Shown here in pieces: positions 24,215 to 30,947 of a stretch of DNA of 63,058 bases. The DNA lies in IMG/VR virus record IMGVR_UViG_3300043410_000540, positions 1-63,058 of that record; one strand, given 5' to 3'. The stretch's first letter is position 1. The number at the start of each line of letters is the position of its first letter. The translations under genes were made by a program, and so were the position numbers. This DNA is from a virus. A model generated the notes under the pieces. That model saw only the letters and a program-made list of their open reading frames with translations. It was not told the DNA's origin and did not search any database.

Positions 24215-24456
24215 AAATAGAAGCAACAAAAGAGTTAGTCCAAATGATTGAACGTTCCGCACGTGAGTGGAAGAGGATCAAACCAATCCTAGAAGAAAAA
24301 CATCGTCATTATGATACCTACGCTGAAGATATGTTCGGGATCAATGTCGATTTTGGTGTGTTTGATAACAAGGTAGCTATCATTGGTGCCCAAATAATAG
24401 ATGATGAAAAGTACGTCAACTTTCTATTAAGGTACGGAGACATGCCAAATGAGTAA
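24211..24456 (+). CDS. LRW-array protein 16
   Basis: 81 residues. DTYAEDMFGINVDFGVFDNK and IIDDEKYVNFLLRYGDMPNE; the ending runs seven residues past the motif because the next start lies at 24449. ATG at 24205 is an alternative start. Confidence 0.65.
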   Translation: MKIEATKELVQMIERSAREWKRIKPILEEKHRHYDTYAEDMFGINVDFGVFDNKVAIIGAQIIDDEKYVNFLLRYGDMPNE

Positions 24457-24733
24457 TATGCACAAAGCAGTAAAAGAAATTAAAGAATTAGGCTCCTTCA
24501 GATATTGGGATGAACACTACTACGGCAGTAAACGAACTATTACTACTATTACTTGGAAAGGCAGGGGCGAAGTTGACTCTGATGAAATACAAGATTGGTG
24601 TTTAACCTCATTTGGTAAGAGCGGCTATCAAGAAGAAATCGAAGATAGTCTTTGGGTTGATAATTGTCAGTACGGTGAGCTTATGTTATGTAGACCCGAA
24701 CTACTCACAGCGTTTTTATTAAGATGGACATGA
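24449..24733 (+). CDS. LRW-array protein 17
   Basis: 94 residues. DEIQDWCLTSFGKSGYQEE gives the core; the ending CRPELLTAFLLRWT keeps LLRW but has lost the acidic pair. Overlaps member 16 by 8 nt. Confidence 0.65.
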   Translation: MSNMHKAVKEIKELGSFRYWDEHYYGSKRTITTITWKGRGEVDSDEIQDWCLTSFGKSGYQEEIEDSLWVDNCQYGELMLCRPELLTAFLLRWT

Positions 24734-24996
24734 AATTTGACATAAACAGAAGCATAGGCTGGAACATAGATAGAAGAATTGTGAAGCGTACTGACATTAT
24801 CACAGACGGCGCAGATTGCTATCCATGGACTGAAACGTTTGTCATTTGGCCCAGACGAAGTATTTCGGGTGCTCCGTTGTTCTGGACTAAAGCATACAAG
24901 CGTAGAGTTTGGGTAGTATGGGGTACGGGGTTTCATATGGAACCAGAAGTTCAATATGCTACAGCATTTGATTTGTTGACACATGGTAACGATTAA
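24730..24996 (+). CDS. LRW-array relative lacking the LRW tail
   Basis: 88 residues. The tail MEPEVQYATAFDLLTHGND aligns with the family's acidic-aromatic ending but lacks LRW. The middle is Trp- and Arg-rich (FVIWPRRSISGAPLFWTKAY). ATG at 24724 is an alternative start. The next gene begins 14 nt before its stop. Confidence 0.6.
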   Translation: MKFDINRSIGWNIDRRIVKRTDIITDGADCYPWTETFVIWPRRSISGAPLFWTKAYKRRVWVVWGTGFHMEPEVQYATAFDLLTHGND

Positions 24997-25234
24997 ACTT
25001 AAACGAGGGCTAGAGCCACAAGCAGAACAATGGCTTGCTAAGAATGTGGGGCCAAGAATGCACTACCTCCATAATTCAATCGGTGGAGAAGGCTGGATCG
25101 CTAAGAAAGGTACCGAACCATTTGAGTATACCGATCAACAAGGTAATACGAGACAAATGACTGTTATAGTATGGAACCTCACATTCCAAGAAGATAAGTA
25201 TGCTACTTGGTTTAGGATAATGTTTCCAGAATGA
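24983..25234 (+). CDS. LRW-array protein 18
   Basis: 83 residues. QAEQWLAKNVGPRMHYLHN parallels member 7; ends FQEDKYATWFRIMFPE. No ribosome-binding site is obvious, so coupling to the previous gene is likely. Confidence 0.6.
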   Translation: MVTIKLKRGLEPQAEQWLAKNVGPRMHYLHNSIGGEGWIAKKGTEPFEYTDQQGNTRQMTVIVWNLTFQEDKYATWFRIMFPE

Positions 25235-25449
25235 TAGAGGTTAAACTCATAGATTTGATGCCCAATGAGATTATGGACATCGTAAAAGAACTAAGAAAGA
25301 ACGGGTGTGTACAGGGTTTGGACTTTGATTTTGAGTATCATAAGCCCAAATATGATGACTTCGGCCATGAACCAGTGTATAATAGACATACAATATTCAA
25401 GTTTTACAAAGAAGAATTAGCGACTTGGTTCGCATTGAGGTATCAATAG
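25231..25449 (+). CDS. LRW-array protein 19
   Basis: 72 residues. IMDIVKELRKNGCVQGLDF and FKFYKEELATWFALRYQ. GAGGTATCAATAGTG at its end offers a ribosome-binding site for a GTG start in the next gene. Confidence 0.65.
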   Translation: MIEVKLIDLMPNEIMDIVKELRKNGCVQGLDFDFEYHKPKYDDFGHEPVYNRHTIFKFYKEELATWFALRYQ

Positions 25450-25733
25450 TGGCAATATCAGGTATAGGTAATAGCACAGGCACATTCATGCCCTACACAG
25501 GGACTCGTCCGCCTGAGGATCAAAGTAAATATGAAATTCATCACATGGGTAAAATCTTTCATCAGATTGATTTGAAATTTAGTAAAATTGATCCAGTAGA
25601 CTATATTAAATGGTGCCGTAGAAATCTAGGTGATCGCGGTTCTACATGGGAGTTCTGGATGGCAGGTGGAATGTTGTATATTGAAGTCTGGGGCGAGAAG
25701 GCAAAGTTTACTTATGAAATGTGGAAGAACTAA
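25449..25733 (+). CDS. array protein 20, GTG start, partial family match
   Basis: 94 residues from GTG overlapping the previous TAG by 1 nt, 9 nt after GAGG. DYIKWCRRNLGDRGSTWEFW is the core; the ending GEKAKFTYEMWKN has only the aromatic trace of the motif. The first 35 residues are Gly/Thr/Pro-rich and unmatched. Confidence 0.6.
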   Translation: MAISGIGNSTGTFMPYTGTRPPEDQSKYEIHHMGKIFHQIDLKFSKIDPVDYIKWCRRNLGDRGSTWEFWMAGGMLYIEVWGEKAKFTYEMWKN

Positions 25734-26026
25734 TGAGTGAGCTAGTAGCAATCAATGGAATTGTACAAGCACGTAGCCAATACATGGTATCCGGGGATAA
25801 CATCGTGTTTCACATCGCACCGCCGTGCGGCTCAAGAATCTGTATTCTGTCAGAAGATGGTAGGTCTGACTATGAAGGCACCGGCGACACGTATGTGTAC
25901 CCAGGGGCTTCTAATGAAAGAACAAAATACAAACAGTTTATGGAAGATGTTTATGACAAACGTTATAACCCAACAGTCAAAGACGCATTAGAGAAATTAA
26001 AAGTAGTAATGGAATTAGTACGATGA
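25733..26026 (+). CDS. small unknown protein in the array
   Basis: 97 residues. Beta-rich with GDNIVFHIAPPCGSRICIL and a C-terminal helix (VKDALEKLKVVMELV). No LRW motif. TAATG overlap upstream, ATGA overlap downstream. Confidence 0.6.
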   Translation: MSELVAINGIVQARSQYMVSGDNIVFHIAPPCGSRICILSEDGRSDYEGTGDTYVYPGASNERTKYKQFMEDVYDKRYNPTVKDALEKLKVVMELVR

Positions 26027-26223
26027 GTGCCGAGAATACATGGCGTGTAGTTGCAGGACTTAAACCCATCCAATCATTTCGTTGCCGCTTTGGTTGGCAT
26101 CGCTGGACTAGTTATGAAGTTGTAGAGCGACATGAATTCTCCATGCCATACGCCAAGTGTCATTGTGCAGACTGTGGATTACCTAGAATAGAACAACCCT
26201 ACTCAAGCAAGAAAGAAAAGTAA
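26023..26223 (+). CDS. small zinc-binding protein, paralogue of 14659
   Basis: 66 residues. FRCRFGWHRWTSY and AKCHCADCGLPR reproduce the Cys-x4-His...Cys-x-Cys-x2-Cys layout of the protein at 14659, and both open with a K-P/T-P-x2-x-F-W/R-C-R stretch. Single structural zinc expected. ATGA overlap at its start. Confidence 0.65.
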   Translation: MSAENTWRVVAGLKPIQSFRCRFGWHRWTSYEVVERHEFSMPYAKCHCADCGLPRIEQPYSSKKEK

Positions 26224-26468
26224 TGGCTAATGCTTCACGCACTTGGCAAGAAAATCTAAAACAGTGGCAAAATTCAGATTTACCGGGTCTTTCAAATAGT
26301 CTCAATGAAATTGATATGCTCGTATTAGTACATGGTAAGATGCAAGAGTTATACCCGGGCAATTATTCACTTGATTGGAAGTTTGATTCAGTAACCGGGG
26401 CTTTCAAGTTGTATCCGAAATTTAACACACCAGAAGACGAGACTTGGTTCATATTAAAATATAGTTAA
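26223..26468 (+). CDS. LRW-array protein 21 (last member)
   Basis: 81 residues. RTWQENLKQWQNSDLPG, GNYSLDWKFDSVTGAFKLYP, then FNTPEDETWFILKYS. It is the last gene of the array; a gap with a late promoter and the HNH gene follow. Confidence 0.65.
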   Translation: MANASRTWQENLKQWQNSDLPGLSNSLNEIDMLVLVHGKMQELYPGNYSLDWKFDSVTGAFKLYPKFNTPEDETWFILKYS

Positions 26469-26497
26469 GGAAACAAACGACATTATGATTGACGAAT

Positions 26498-26505
26498 GAT
26501 AAATA
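26498..26505 (+). promoter_or_regulatory. late promoter box before the HNH gene
   Basis: GATAAATA, 20 nt before the ATG at 26526, with CAGGAG between them. Late promoters in front of free-standing homing endonucleases are known from T4. Confidence 0.65.
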
Positions 26506-26525
26506 CTTTATCAGGAGTTAAAACA

Positions 26526-27143
26526 ATGGATTACAGGAAACTTTGGGAATCGCACAACGGACCTATACCAAAAGATAAAGATGGTAGAAGTTATGAAATA
26601 CATCACATTGATGGTAACCATCAAAATAATGTCATTGAAAATTTGAAATTAGTAACTATTCAAGAACACTATGATGTACATTATTCGCAAGGTGACTACG
26701 GGGCATGTCTGGCTATCATTATGAGAATGAATGTTCCGGTTGAGGTGTCAAAGAAATTACAAAGCAAACTAAGTAAAGCAGTTGCCGCAAAACGCATTGC
26801 CGAAGGCACCCATAACTTTTCATCCGAACTTAGTAAGCGAGTTCAGAAAGAAAGATTAGATAATGGAACACACAACTTTCAAGGTGAACAAGGTAGCCTT
26901 AATGCTGTACAACGCAATAATAAACTAGTAGAATTAGGAAAGCATCCGTGGGCAGGTGAGTTAGGAAAGATTCATAATAAGAAAGTAGCTACTGAAAGAA
27001 TTGCTAATGGTACGCATAACTTTCAAGGAGAGATGAACCCTAATAAAAACATGCCTAAGGTAACATGCCCACATTGTGGTAAAGTAGGTGGTCGTAATTC
27101 AATGAAACGATACCATTTTGATAATTGTAAGAATAAGGAATAA
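26526..27143 (+). CDS. HNH homing endonuclease
   Basis: 205 residues. YEIHHIDGNHQNNVIENLKL at about 23-42 is the HNH active site (His pair, Asn, His, then Asn). The middle carries repeated modules containing GTHNF (three copies near residues 95, 117 and 168) typical of DNA-binding repeats in phage endonucleases. CPHCGKVGGRNSMKRYHFDNC near the C terminus is a zinc finger. GGAG fixes the ATG at 26526; an upstream ATG at 26496 overlaps the promoter. Probably a selfish insertion between the array and dexA. Confidence 0.88.
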   Translation: MDYRKLWESHNGPIPKDKDGRSYEIHHIDGNHQNNVIENLKLVTIQEHYDVHYSQGDYGACLAIIMRMNVPVEVSKKLQSKLSKAVAAKRIAEGTHNFSSELSKRVQKERLDNGTHNFQGEQGSLNAVQRNNKLVELGKHPWAGELGKIHNKKVATERIANGTHNFQGEMNPNKNMPKVTCPHCGKVGGRNSMKRYHFDNCKNKE

Positions 27144-27145
27144 GT

Positions 27146-27706
27146 ATGGCGGCGGACATTATGATAGATATTGAGAGTTTAGACACAACACCTGATTGTG
27201 CTATTCTTACGATTGGTGCAGTAAGATTTGATCCTAAGGGTTCAGGTGTTGTTGAAAAACTTGAACTTAGACCTACATTAGAAGACCAAACAGAAAAATA
27301 TAATAGGAGAATTAGTGATGATACACTTCGTTGGTGGTCCGAGCAGTCCCCAGAAGCCCTCGAGGAAGCGATGGGCGACAGAGGCCGTGTCCCGTTTGCT
27401 GAATGCATGGAGACGCTATATAAGTTTTGTTGGAATCGCCGTGCTGTTTGGAGTAACGGTGCTCCATTCGACTTGGTCGTTATGGAGCACGCCTGGCGAC
27501 AAACAAGTGATAAACCAAATCCTATCCCTTGGCCGTTCTGGACAATGAGAGATACTAGAACTCTCTTTGAAATAGCAGGTGTTAAACTAAGTGATGGCGG
27601 CCATTCTACGAGTCACAAGGCTGTGGAAGATGCTGAACGACAAGCCATTGTCGTACAAAAAGCATATATGAAACTAATCAAAGCAGAATTGGTAGCACCA
27701 CGATGA
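27146..27706 (+). CDS. dexA: DexA-like 3'-5' exonuclease
   Basis: 186 residues; T4 DexA has 227. DEDDh exonuclease: MIDIESLDT (Asp 8, Glu 10) is ExoI, SNGAPFDLVVMEHAW near 104-118 is ExoII, and SHKAVEDAERQA near 158-169 gives the His and Asp of ExoIII. In T4 DexA degrades 3' ends of DNA; related phage enzymes trim RNA. It overlaps the endonuclease VII reading frame by 4 nt. Confidence 0.85.
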   Translation: MAADIMIDIESLDTTPDCAILTIGAVRFDPKGSGVVEKLELRPTLEDQTEKYNRRISDDTLRWWSEQSPEALEEAMGDRGRVPFAECMETLYKFCWNRRAVWSNGAPFDLVVMEHAWRQTSDKPNPIPWPFWTMRDTRTLFEIAGVKLSDGGHSTSHKAVEDAERQAIVVQKAYMKLIKAELVAPR

Positions 27707-27747
27707 GTATTTTTTCTGATCTGTTTCACACACAGGAGAACGATATC

Positions 27748-28125
27748 ATGCACACAAAGATGTGTAGCATGTGCAATCGAACTTTGCCCGCGAACGGTGC
27801 TCATTTTGCAAAAGAAGGTAGCAAGGGATATTTGCGATATGAGTGCAGGGATTGTGCTAAGAAACACAGCAAACTATTAGCAAAGATTAAAAAGTCAGCA
27901 CCTAAAGTTGCAGTTGACCACAAATGTCCTGTGTGTTTAAGAGGTGCAGCCGATCTCAAAACTTATGGAAAAAACAAAAAATCAGTTTGGGTCGCTGACC
28001 ATGACCATGCTACTGAAAAGTTTCGAGGGTGGCTGTGTCACAAGTGTAACTTAGGTCTAGGTAATTTAGGTGATGATGCAGAACGATGTATTAGAGCCGC
28101 GGAGTATTTAAAAAATGAAGTTTAA
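27748..28125 (+). CDS. 49: recombination endonuclease VII (gp49-like)
   Basis: 125 residues from this ATG, which follows CAGGAG at 27735-27740; an in-frame ATG at 27703 that overlaps the dexA stop as ATGA adds 15 residues and cannot be excluded. An N-terminal zinc ribbon (CSMCNRTL...CRDC) and CPVC precede the His-Me active site VADHDHATEKFRGWLCHKCN. The enzyme resolves Holliday junctions and cuts branched DNA before packaging. Confidence 0.85.
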   Translation: MHTKMCSMCNRTLPANGAHFAKEGSKGYLRYECRDCAKKHSKLLAKIKKSAPKVAVDHKCPVCLRGAADLKTYGKNKKSVWVADHDHATEKFRGWLCHKCNLGLGNLGDDAERCIRAAEYLKNEV

Positions 28126-28711
28126 TTCAGATATTGATATTGACTTTGGTAACAGAGAAAATATACTACAGCATATCAAGCATACGCCGGCGGCGATGCG
28201 TAATGTAACTCCCATACGAAAACATGCTACTGGAGTATATGTAACTGATGTTCCATATGATGCTGTAAATGATATGGCTAATATTGATTACACTGTAGCA
28301 GAAGATAGAGGGTATGTTAAGCTAGACTTTTTGAACGTACACATTTATGAGCATGTTCGTGATGAGGATCACTTAAAAAGTCTAATGAAAGAACCTGATT
28401 GGGCTAAGTTGAAAGACAAAGATTTTGTTGAAAAGTTAATTCACTTGTCTAATCATTACAACAGCCTTCAGCGTATGCCTGAGCCGGTAGATAGTATTCC
28501 TCGTCTTGCTATGTTTCTTGCGATAATCCGCCCAGCGAAGAAACACCTCATTGGTCTCCCATGGAAGAAAGTCTCTGAATCTGTGTGGGAAAAAGAATCT
28601 GATGGTTATCATTTCAAGAAAAGTCATAGTGTCGCCTACGCAAATCTTGTTGTTGTTCATATGAATCTGTTGAAAGAGGGTCTAGGGCATACGCTTGACG
28701 AGAGTAATTGA
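28115..28711 (+). CDS. miniature DNA polymerase III alpha-like protein
   Basis: 198 residues. DIDIDFGNRE (Asp 6, 8, 10), RKHATGVYVTD (36-45) and RGYVKLDFLNV (65-75, Asp 71) follow in order the catalytic-site blocks of bacterial DnaE: PDFDVDF, KxAGGVVI and KFDFLGL. DnaE exceeds 1100 residues; here the blocks lie within 75 residues, and the C-terminal 120 residues (RLAMFLAIIRPAKKHLIGLP) recall the DnaE region after the third aspartate. Polymerase, primer-handling or decoy roles are open. GGAG precedes the ATG; it overlaps endonuclease VII by 11 nt. Confidence 0.65.
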   Translation: MKFNSDIDIDFGNRENILQHIKHTPAAMRNVTPIRKHATGVYVTDVPYDAVNDMANIDYTVAEDRGYVKLDFLNVHIYEHVRDEDHLKSLMKEPDWAKLKDKDFVEKLIHLSNHYNSLQRMPEPVDSIPRLAMFLAIIRPAKKHLIGLPWKKVSESVWEKESDGYHFKKSHSVAYANLVVVHMNLLKEGLGHTLDESN

Positions 28712-29062
28712 TTTGCGTTTACTCTTACGCTTATTGAGTTCTAACATAGAGCATATGGGCCCATGCATGATTGTTAGACTCTTGTTATTGAATGTTCTAA
28801 GATAGGGTTTGAACACTACCCAATCTTCTTTTAAGAACATATTGATGGGAACTAAGCGATTTGATTCCCACCACCACGTGTCTCCCAATTCTAGGAACTT
28901 TTCTCTAAGTTCAGGGTGTTGGATTGACCCGTAGTCGTATATAGTGGTGACAATATCATCCCTGTTCTGCACGATTCCCACATAGTCTTGACCAGCATAG
29001 GAGCATACAGTAATAAAGGGATGATTCTCGGTCAATTTTTTGAAGAATTCGTTGTGAAACAT
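28682..29062 (-). CDS. conserved T4-like protein on the opposite strand
   Basis: 126 residues: MFHNEFFKKLTENHPFITV, SYAGQDYVGIVQNRD, ELGDTWWWESNRLVPINMFL and a basic end KRKSKRKSITLVKRMP. I recall a conserved unnamed protein of marine T4-like phages with this pattern. Its 3' end overlaps the convergent DnaE-like gene by 30 nt. A late box lies 18 nt before the ATG; no Shine-Dalgarno is visible. Confidence 0.7.
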   Translation of the reverse strand: MFHNEFFKKLTENHPFITVCSYAGQDYVGIVQNRDDIVTTIYDYGSIQHPELREKFLELGDTWWWESNRLVPINMFLKEDWVVFKPYLRTFNNKSLTIMHGPICSMLELNKRKSKRKSITLVKRMP

Positions 29063-29080
29063 TATAATATATTACGGATA

Positions 29081-29088
29081 TATTTATC
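29081..29088 (-). promoter_or_regulatory. late promoter box, minus strand
   Basis: GATAAATA on the minus strand serves the gene ending at 28682. It is divergent from the box at 29117, with a 6-bp hairpin (ATTGGG...CCCAAT, 29089-29105) between. Confidence 0.6.
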
Positions 29089-29116
29089 ATTGGGCAAAAC
29101 CCAATATATTATTTGT

Positions 29117-29124
29117 CATAAATA
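29117..29124 (+). promoter_or_regulatory. late promoter box, CATAAATA
   Basis: CATAAATA, 19 nt before the GTG at 29144; TAAGGAG lies between them. Confidence 0.65.
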
Positions 29125-29143
29125 GATTATAAGGAGCCAATCT

Positions 29144-29935
29144 GTGTACTCAACAAACGTTTATCTAATAACTGGAAGAAACTATCTTCTAACTCAAAAG
29201 CATACGGTTGTGGTTTACAGTGGGAACTCGACCAGGAGGTATAGTCTAGTGTACGCAAAGAATCTAAAATTACATAAGGGCGTTGAAAATCGCATTCAAT
29301 TCCAATTTTTAAACCAGGAACAGAAACCAGTGGATATCACTGGAAAGACCTTTACTTTTAGACTTATCAGCTACGACGGCACAGAAGTATTGTTACAAGT
29401 TCCGTTAGTTACAACACTAGCATTGACTGGTATTGCAGAGTTGAGAACTAAAGCAGGTCAGTTGGAAGGAATCGATCCTCAGAACGCATCTTATAGTTTG
29501 GAAGTTATTGACCCAGATGGTGATGCATCCGAGTATACCGGGCATCCTCATTATCCTGTGTTCACTAATAGTGATGCAGGTGGTCGTGGTTTATGTCAAG
29601 TAGTATCAAGTATCATGCCAGACTTTGTTTCGGCAACTAACGTTACCATTCCTAGTCATTCTATTCCAAACTCAAATACGGTTACTTATACCAGCAGTGT
29701 ACTAACATCAAATGATACGGGTGTGACTACTATACAAACATTCTATGACAACTATAGCGGTACTGCTACTATTCAAGGGTCAACGTTGAATGATACAGAT
29801 TGGTATGATATTAGCACATCAACATATCTGGAAACCACCGCAAGTGATGGATACACTGTCACTGGGTTTCACCCATATCTGAGACTAAGTTTCACTAGTA
29901 CTCAGGGCAATGTCACTCAAATTTTAGCCAGATAA
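29144..29935 (+). CDS. virion structural protein, probably baseplate or fibre-associated
   Basis: 263 residues starting at GTG, 7 nt after AAGGAGCC. NLKLHKGVENRIQFQFLNQ, QKPVDITGKTFTFRLI and AELRTKAGQLEGIDPQ give an immunoglobulin-like N-terminal domain common in baseplate upper proteins and fibre attachment proteins. The C-terminal 100 residues (TTIQTFYDNYSGTATIQGS; GFHPYLRLSF) form a second beta domain. A late box upstream fits a virion role. Confidence 0.6.
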   Translation: MYSTNVYLITGRNYLLTQKHTVVVYSGNSTRRYSLVYAKNLKLHKGVENRIQFQFLNQEQKPVDITGKTFTFRLISYDGTEVLLQVPLVTTLALTGIAELRTKAGQLEGIDPQNASYSLEVIDPDGDASEYTGHPHYPVFTNSDAGGRGLCQVVSSIMPDFVSATNVTIPSHSIPNSNTVTYTSSVLTSNDTGVTTIQTFYDNYSGTATIQGSTLNDTDWYDISTSTYLETTASDGYTVTGFHPYLRLSFTSTQGNVTQILAR

Positions 29936-29937
29936 GA

Positions 29938-29966
29938 TTGCATCAACATATATACTATGTTACAAT
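29938..29966 (+). promoter_or_regulatory. leaderless-type promoter for primase
   Basis: TTGCAT (29938-29943), 17 nt, TACAAT (29961-29966). The ATG at 29973 is at the expected +1. TACAAT with a 17-nt spacer recurs at 17506 and 37194. Confidence 0.65.
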
Positions 29967-29972
29967 AGTATT

Positions 29973-30947
29973 ATGTTTGATATCCTTTCGTTAATTCCCG
30001 GTAAGAAAAAGAGCACAAGTAGTGGTTGGACTAGTTTCAATGCTATTTGCTGCGGGCACCGCGGTCATAAAGCTGACCGGCGCGGTAGAGGTGGTATTAA
30101 ATTTGATGGCCAAGCAAACTGGGTCATGCACTGCTTTAATTGCAGTTTCAGTTGTAGCTTTACATTGGGCAAGACTATTGCCCCTAAAACTCGACAATTC
30201 TTAACATGGTGTGGCGTTGATACTGAACAAGTACAACGATGGAGTTTAGAAAGTTTACAGCACAAAGATTTCTTGGATTTCACTATCCAACAAAAACGAT
30301 TAACACAAATCAAGTTCAAGACTAAGAAACTGCCTTTGGGTGAACCACTTGACAGTTCTAATCCAAGACACAAATTCTACGTAGATTATCTGAACAAGCG
30401 CAAGATAAATTATAATACATATTCTTTCTATGTGAATCCAGATGGAAAGAGTAGAAATCAGTTCGGTATAATCGTACCATACACTTACAAGGCAAAACTT
30501 GTAGGCAGCACTATTCGCTTCATTGACAATAAAATCCCCAAGTTCATTAATGACCAACAACCGGGATATGTATTCAATGTTGACGCACAAAAATCTGAAT
30601 CGACTGTTTGTATTGTTACTGAAGGTATCTTTGACGCCCTGGCTATTGATGGGGTAGCATTGATGCACGATGATATCAGCAATGAGCAAGCAATGCTACT
30701 AGCACAAATGAATAAGAGAATAATCGTAGTGCCCGACTTTGATGCAACGGGTTTGAAGATATGTGATAGAGCCCTTGAATTAGGATACAGTGTAAGTTTA
30801 CCCCCATGGGATGTAGGGATAAAGGATGTTAATGACGCAGTGGTTAAGTACGGAAAACTACCTACTCTGTTGAGCATTTTAGAGAATGCTACGATGAGCA
30901 AAATTAAAATAGAATTAAGGAAGAAACAAATTGCTAAAGGAATATAA
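29973..30947 (+). CDS. 61: DNA primase (gp61-like)
   Basis: 324 residues; T4 gp61 has 342. N-terminal zinc-binding domain with Cys 26/27, His 29 and CFNC at 54-57, preceded by a basic stretch HKADRRGRGG. The Toprim fold follows: CIVTEGIFDALAID (catalytic Glu) near 215 and VVPDFDATGL near 250. It makes RNA primers with gp41 helicase, encoded next. The 3' end contains the ribosome-binding site and TTG start of that gene. Confidence 0.9.
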   Translation: MFDILSLIPGKKKSTSSGWTSFNAICCGHRGHKADRRGRGGIKFDGQANWVMHCFNCSFSCSFTLGKTIAPKTRQFLTWCGVDTEQVQRWSLESLQHKDFLDFTIQQKRLTQIKFKTKKLPLGEPLDSSNPRHKFYVDYLNKRKINYNTYSFYVNPDGKSRNQFGIIVPYTYKAKLVGSTIRFIDNKIPKFINDQQPGYVFNVDAQKSESTVCIVTEGIFDALAIDGVALMHDDISNEQAMLLAQMNKRIIVVPDFDATGLKICDRALELGYSVSLPPWDVGIKDVNDAVVKYGKLPTLLSILENATMSKIKIELRKKQIAKGI

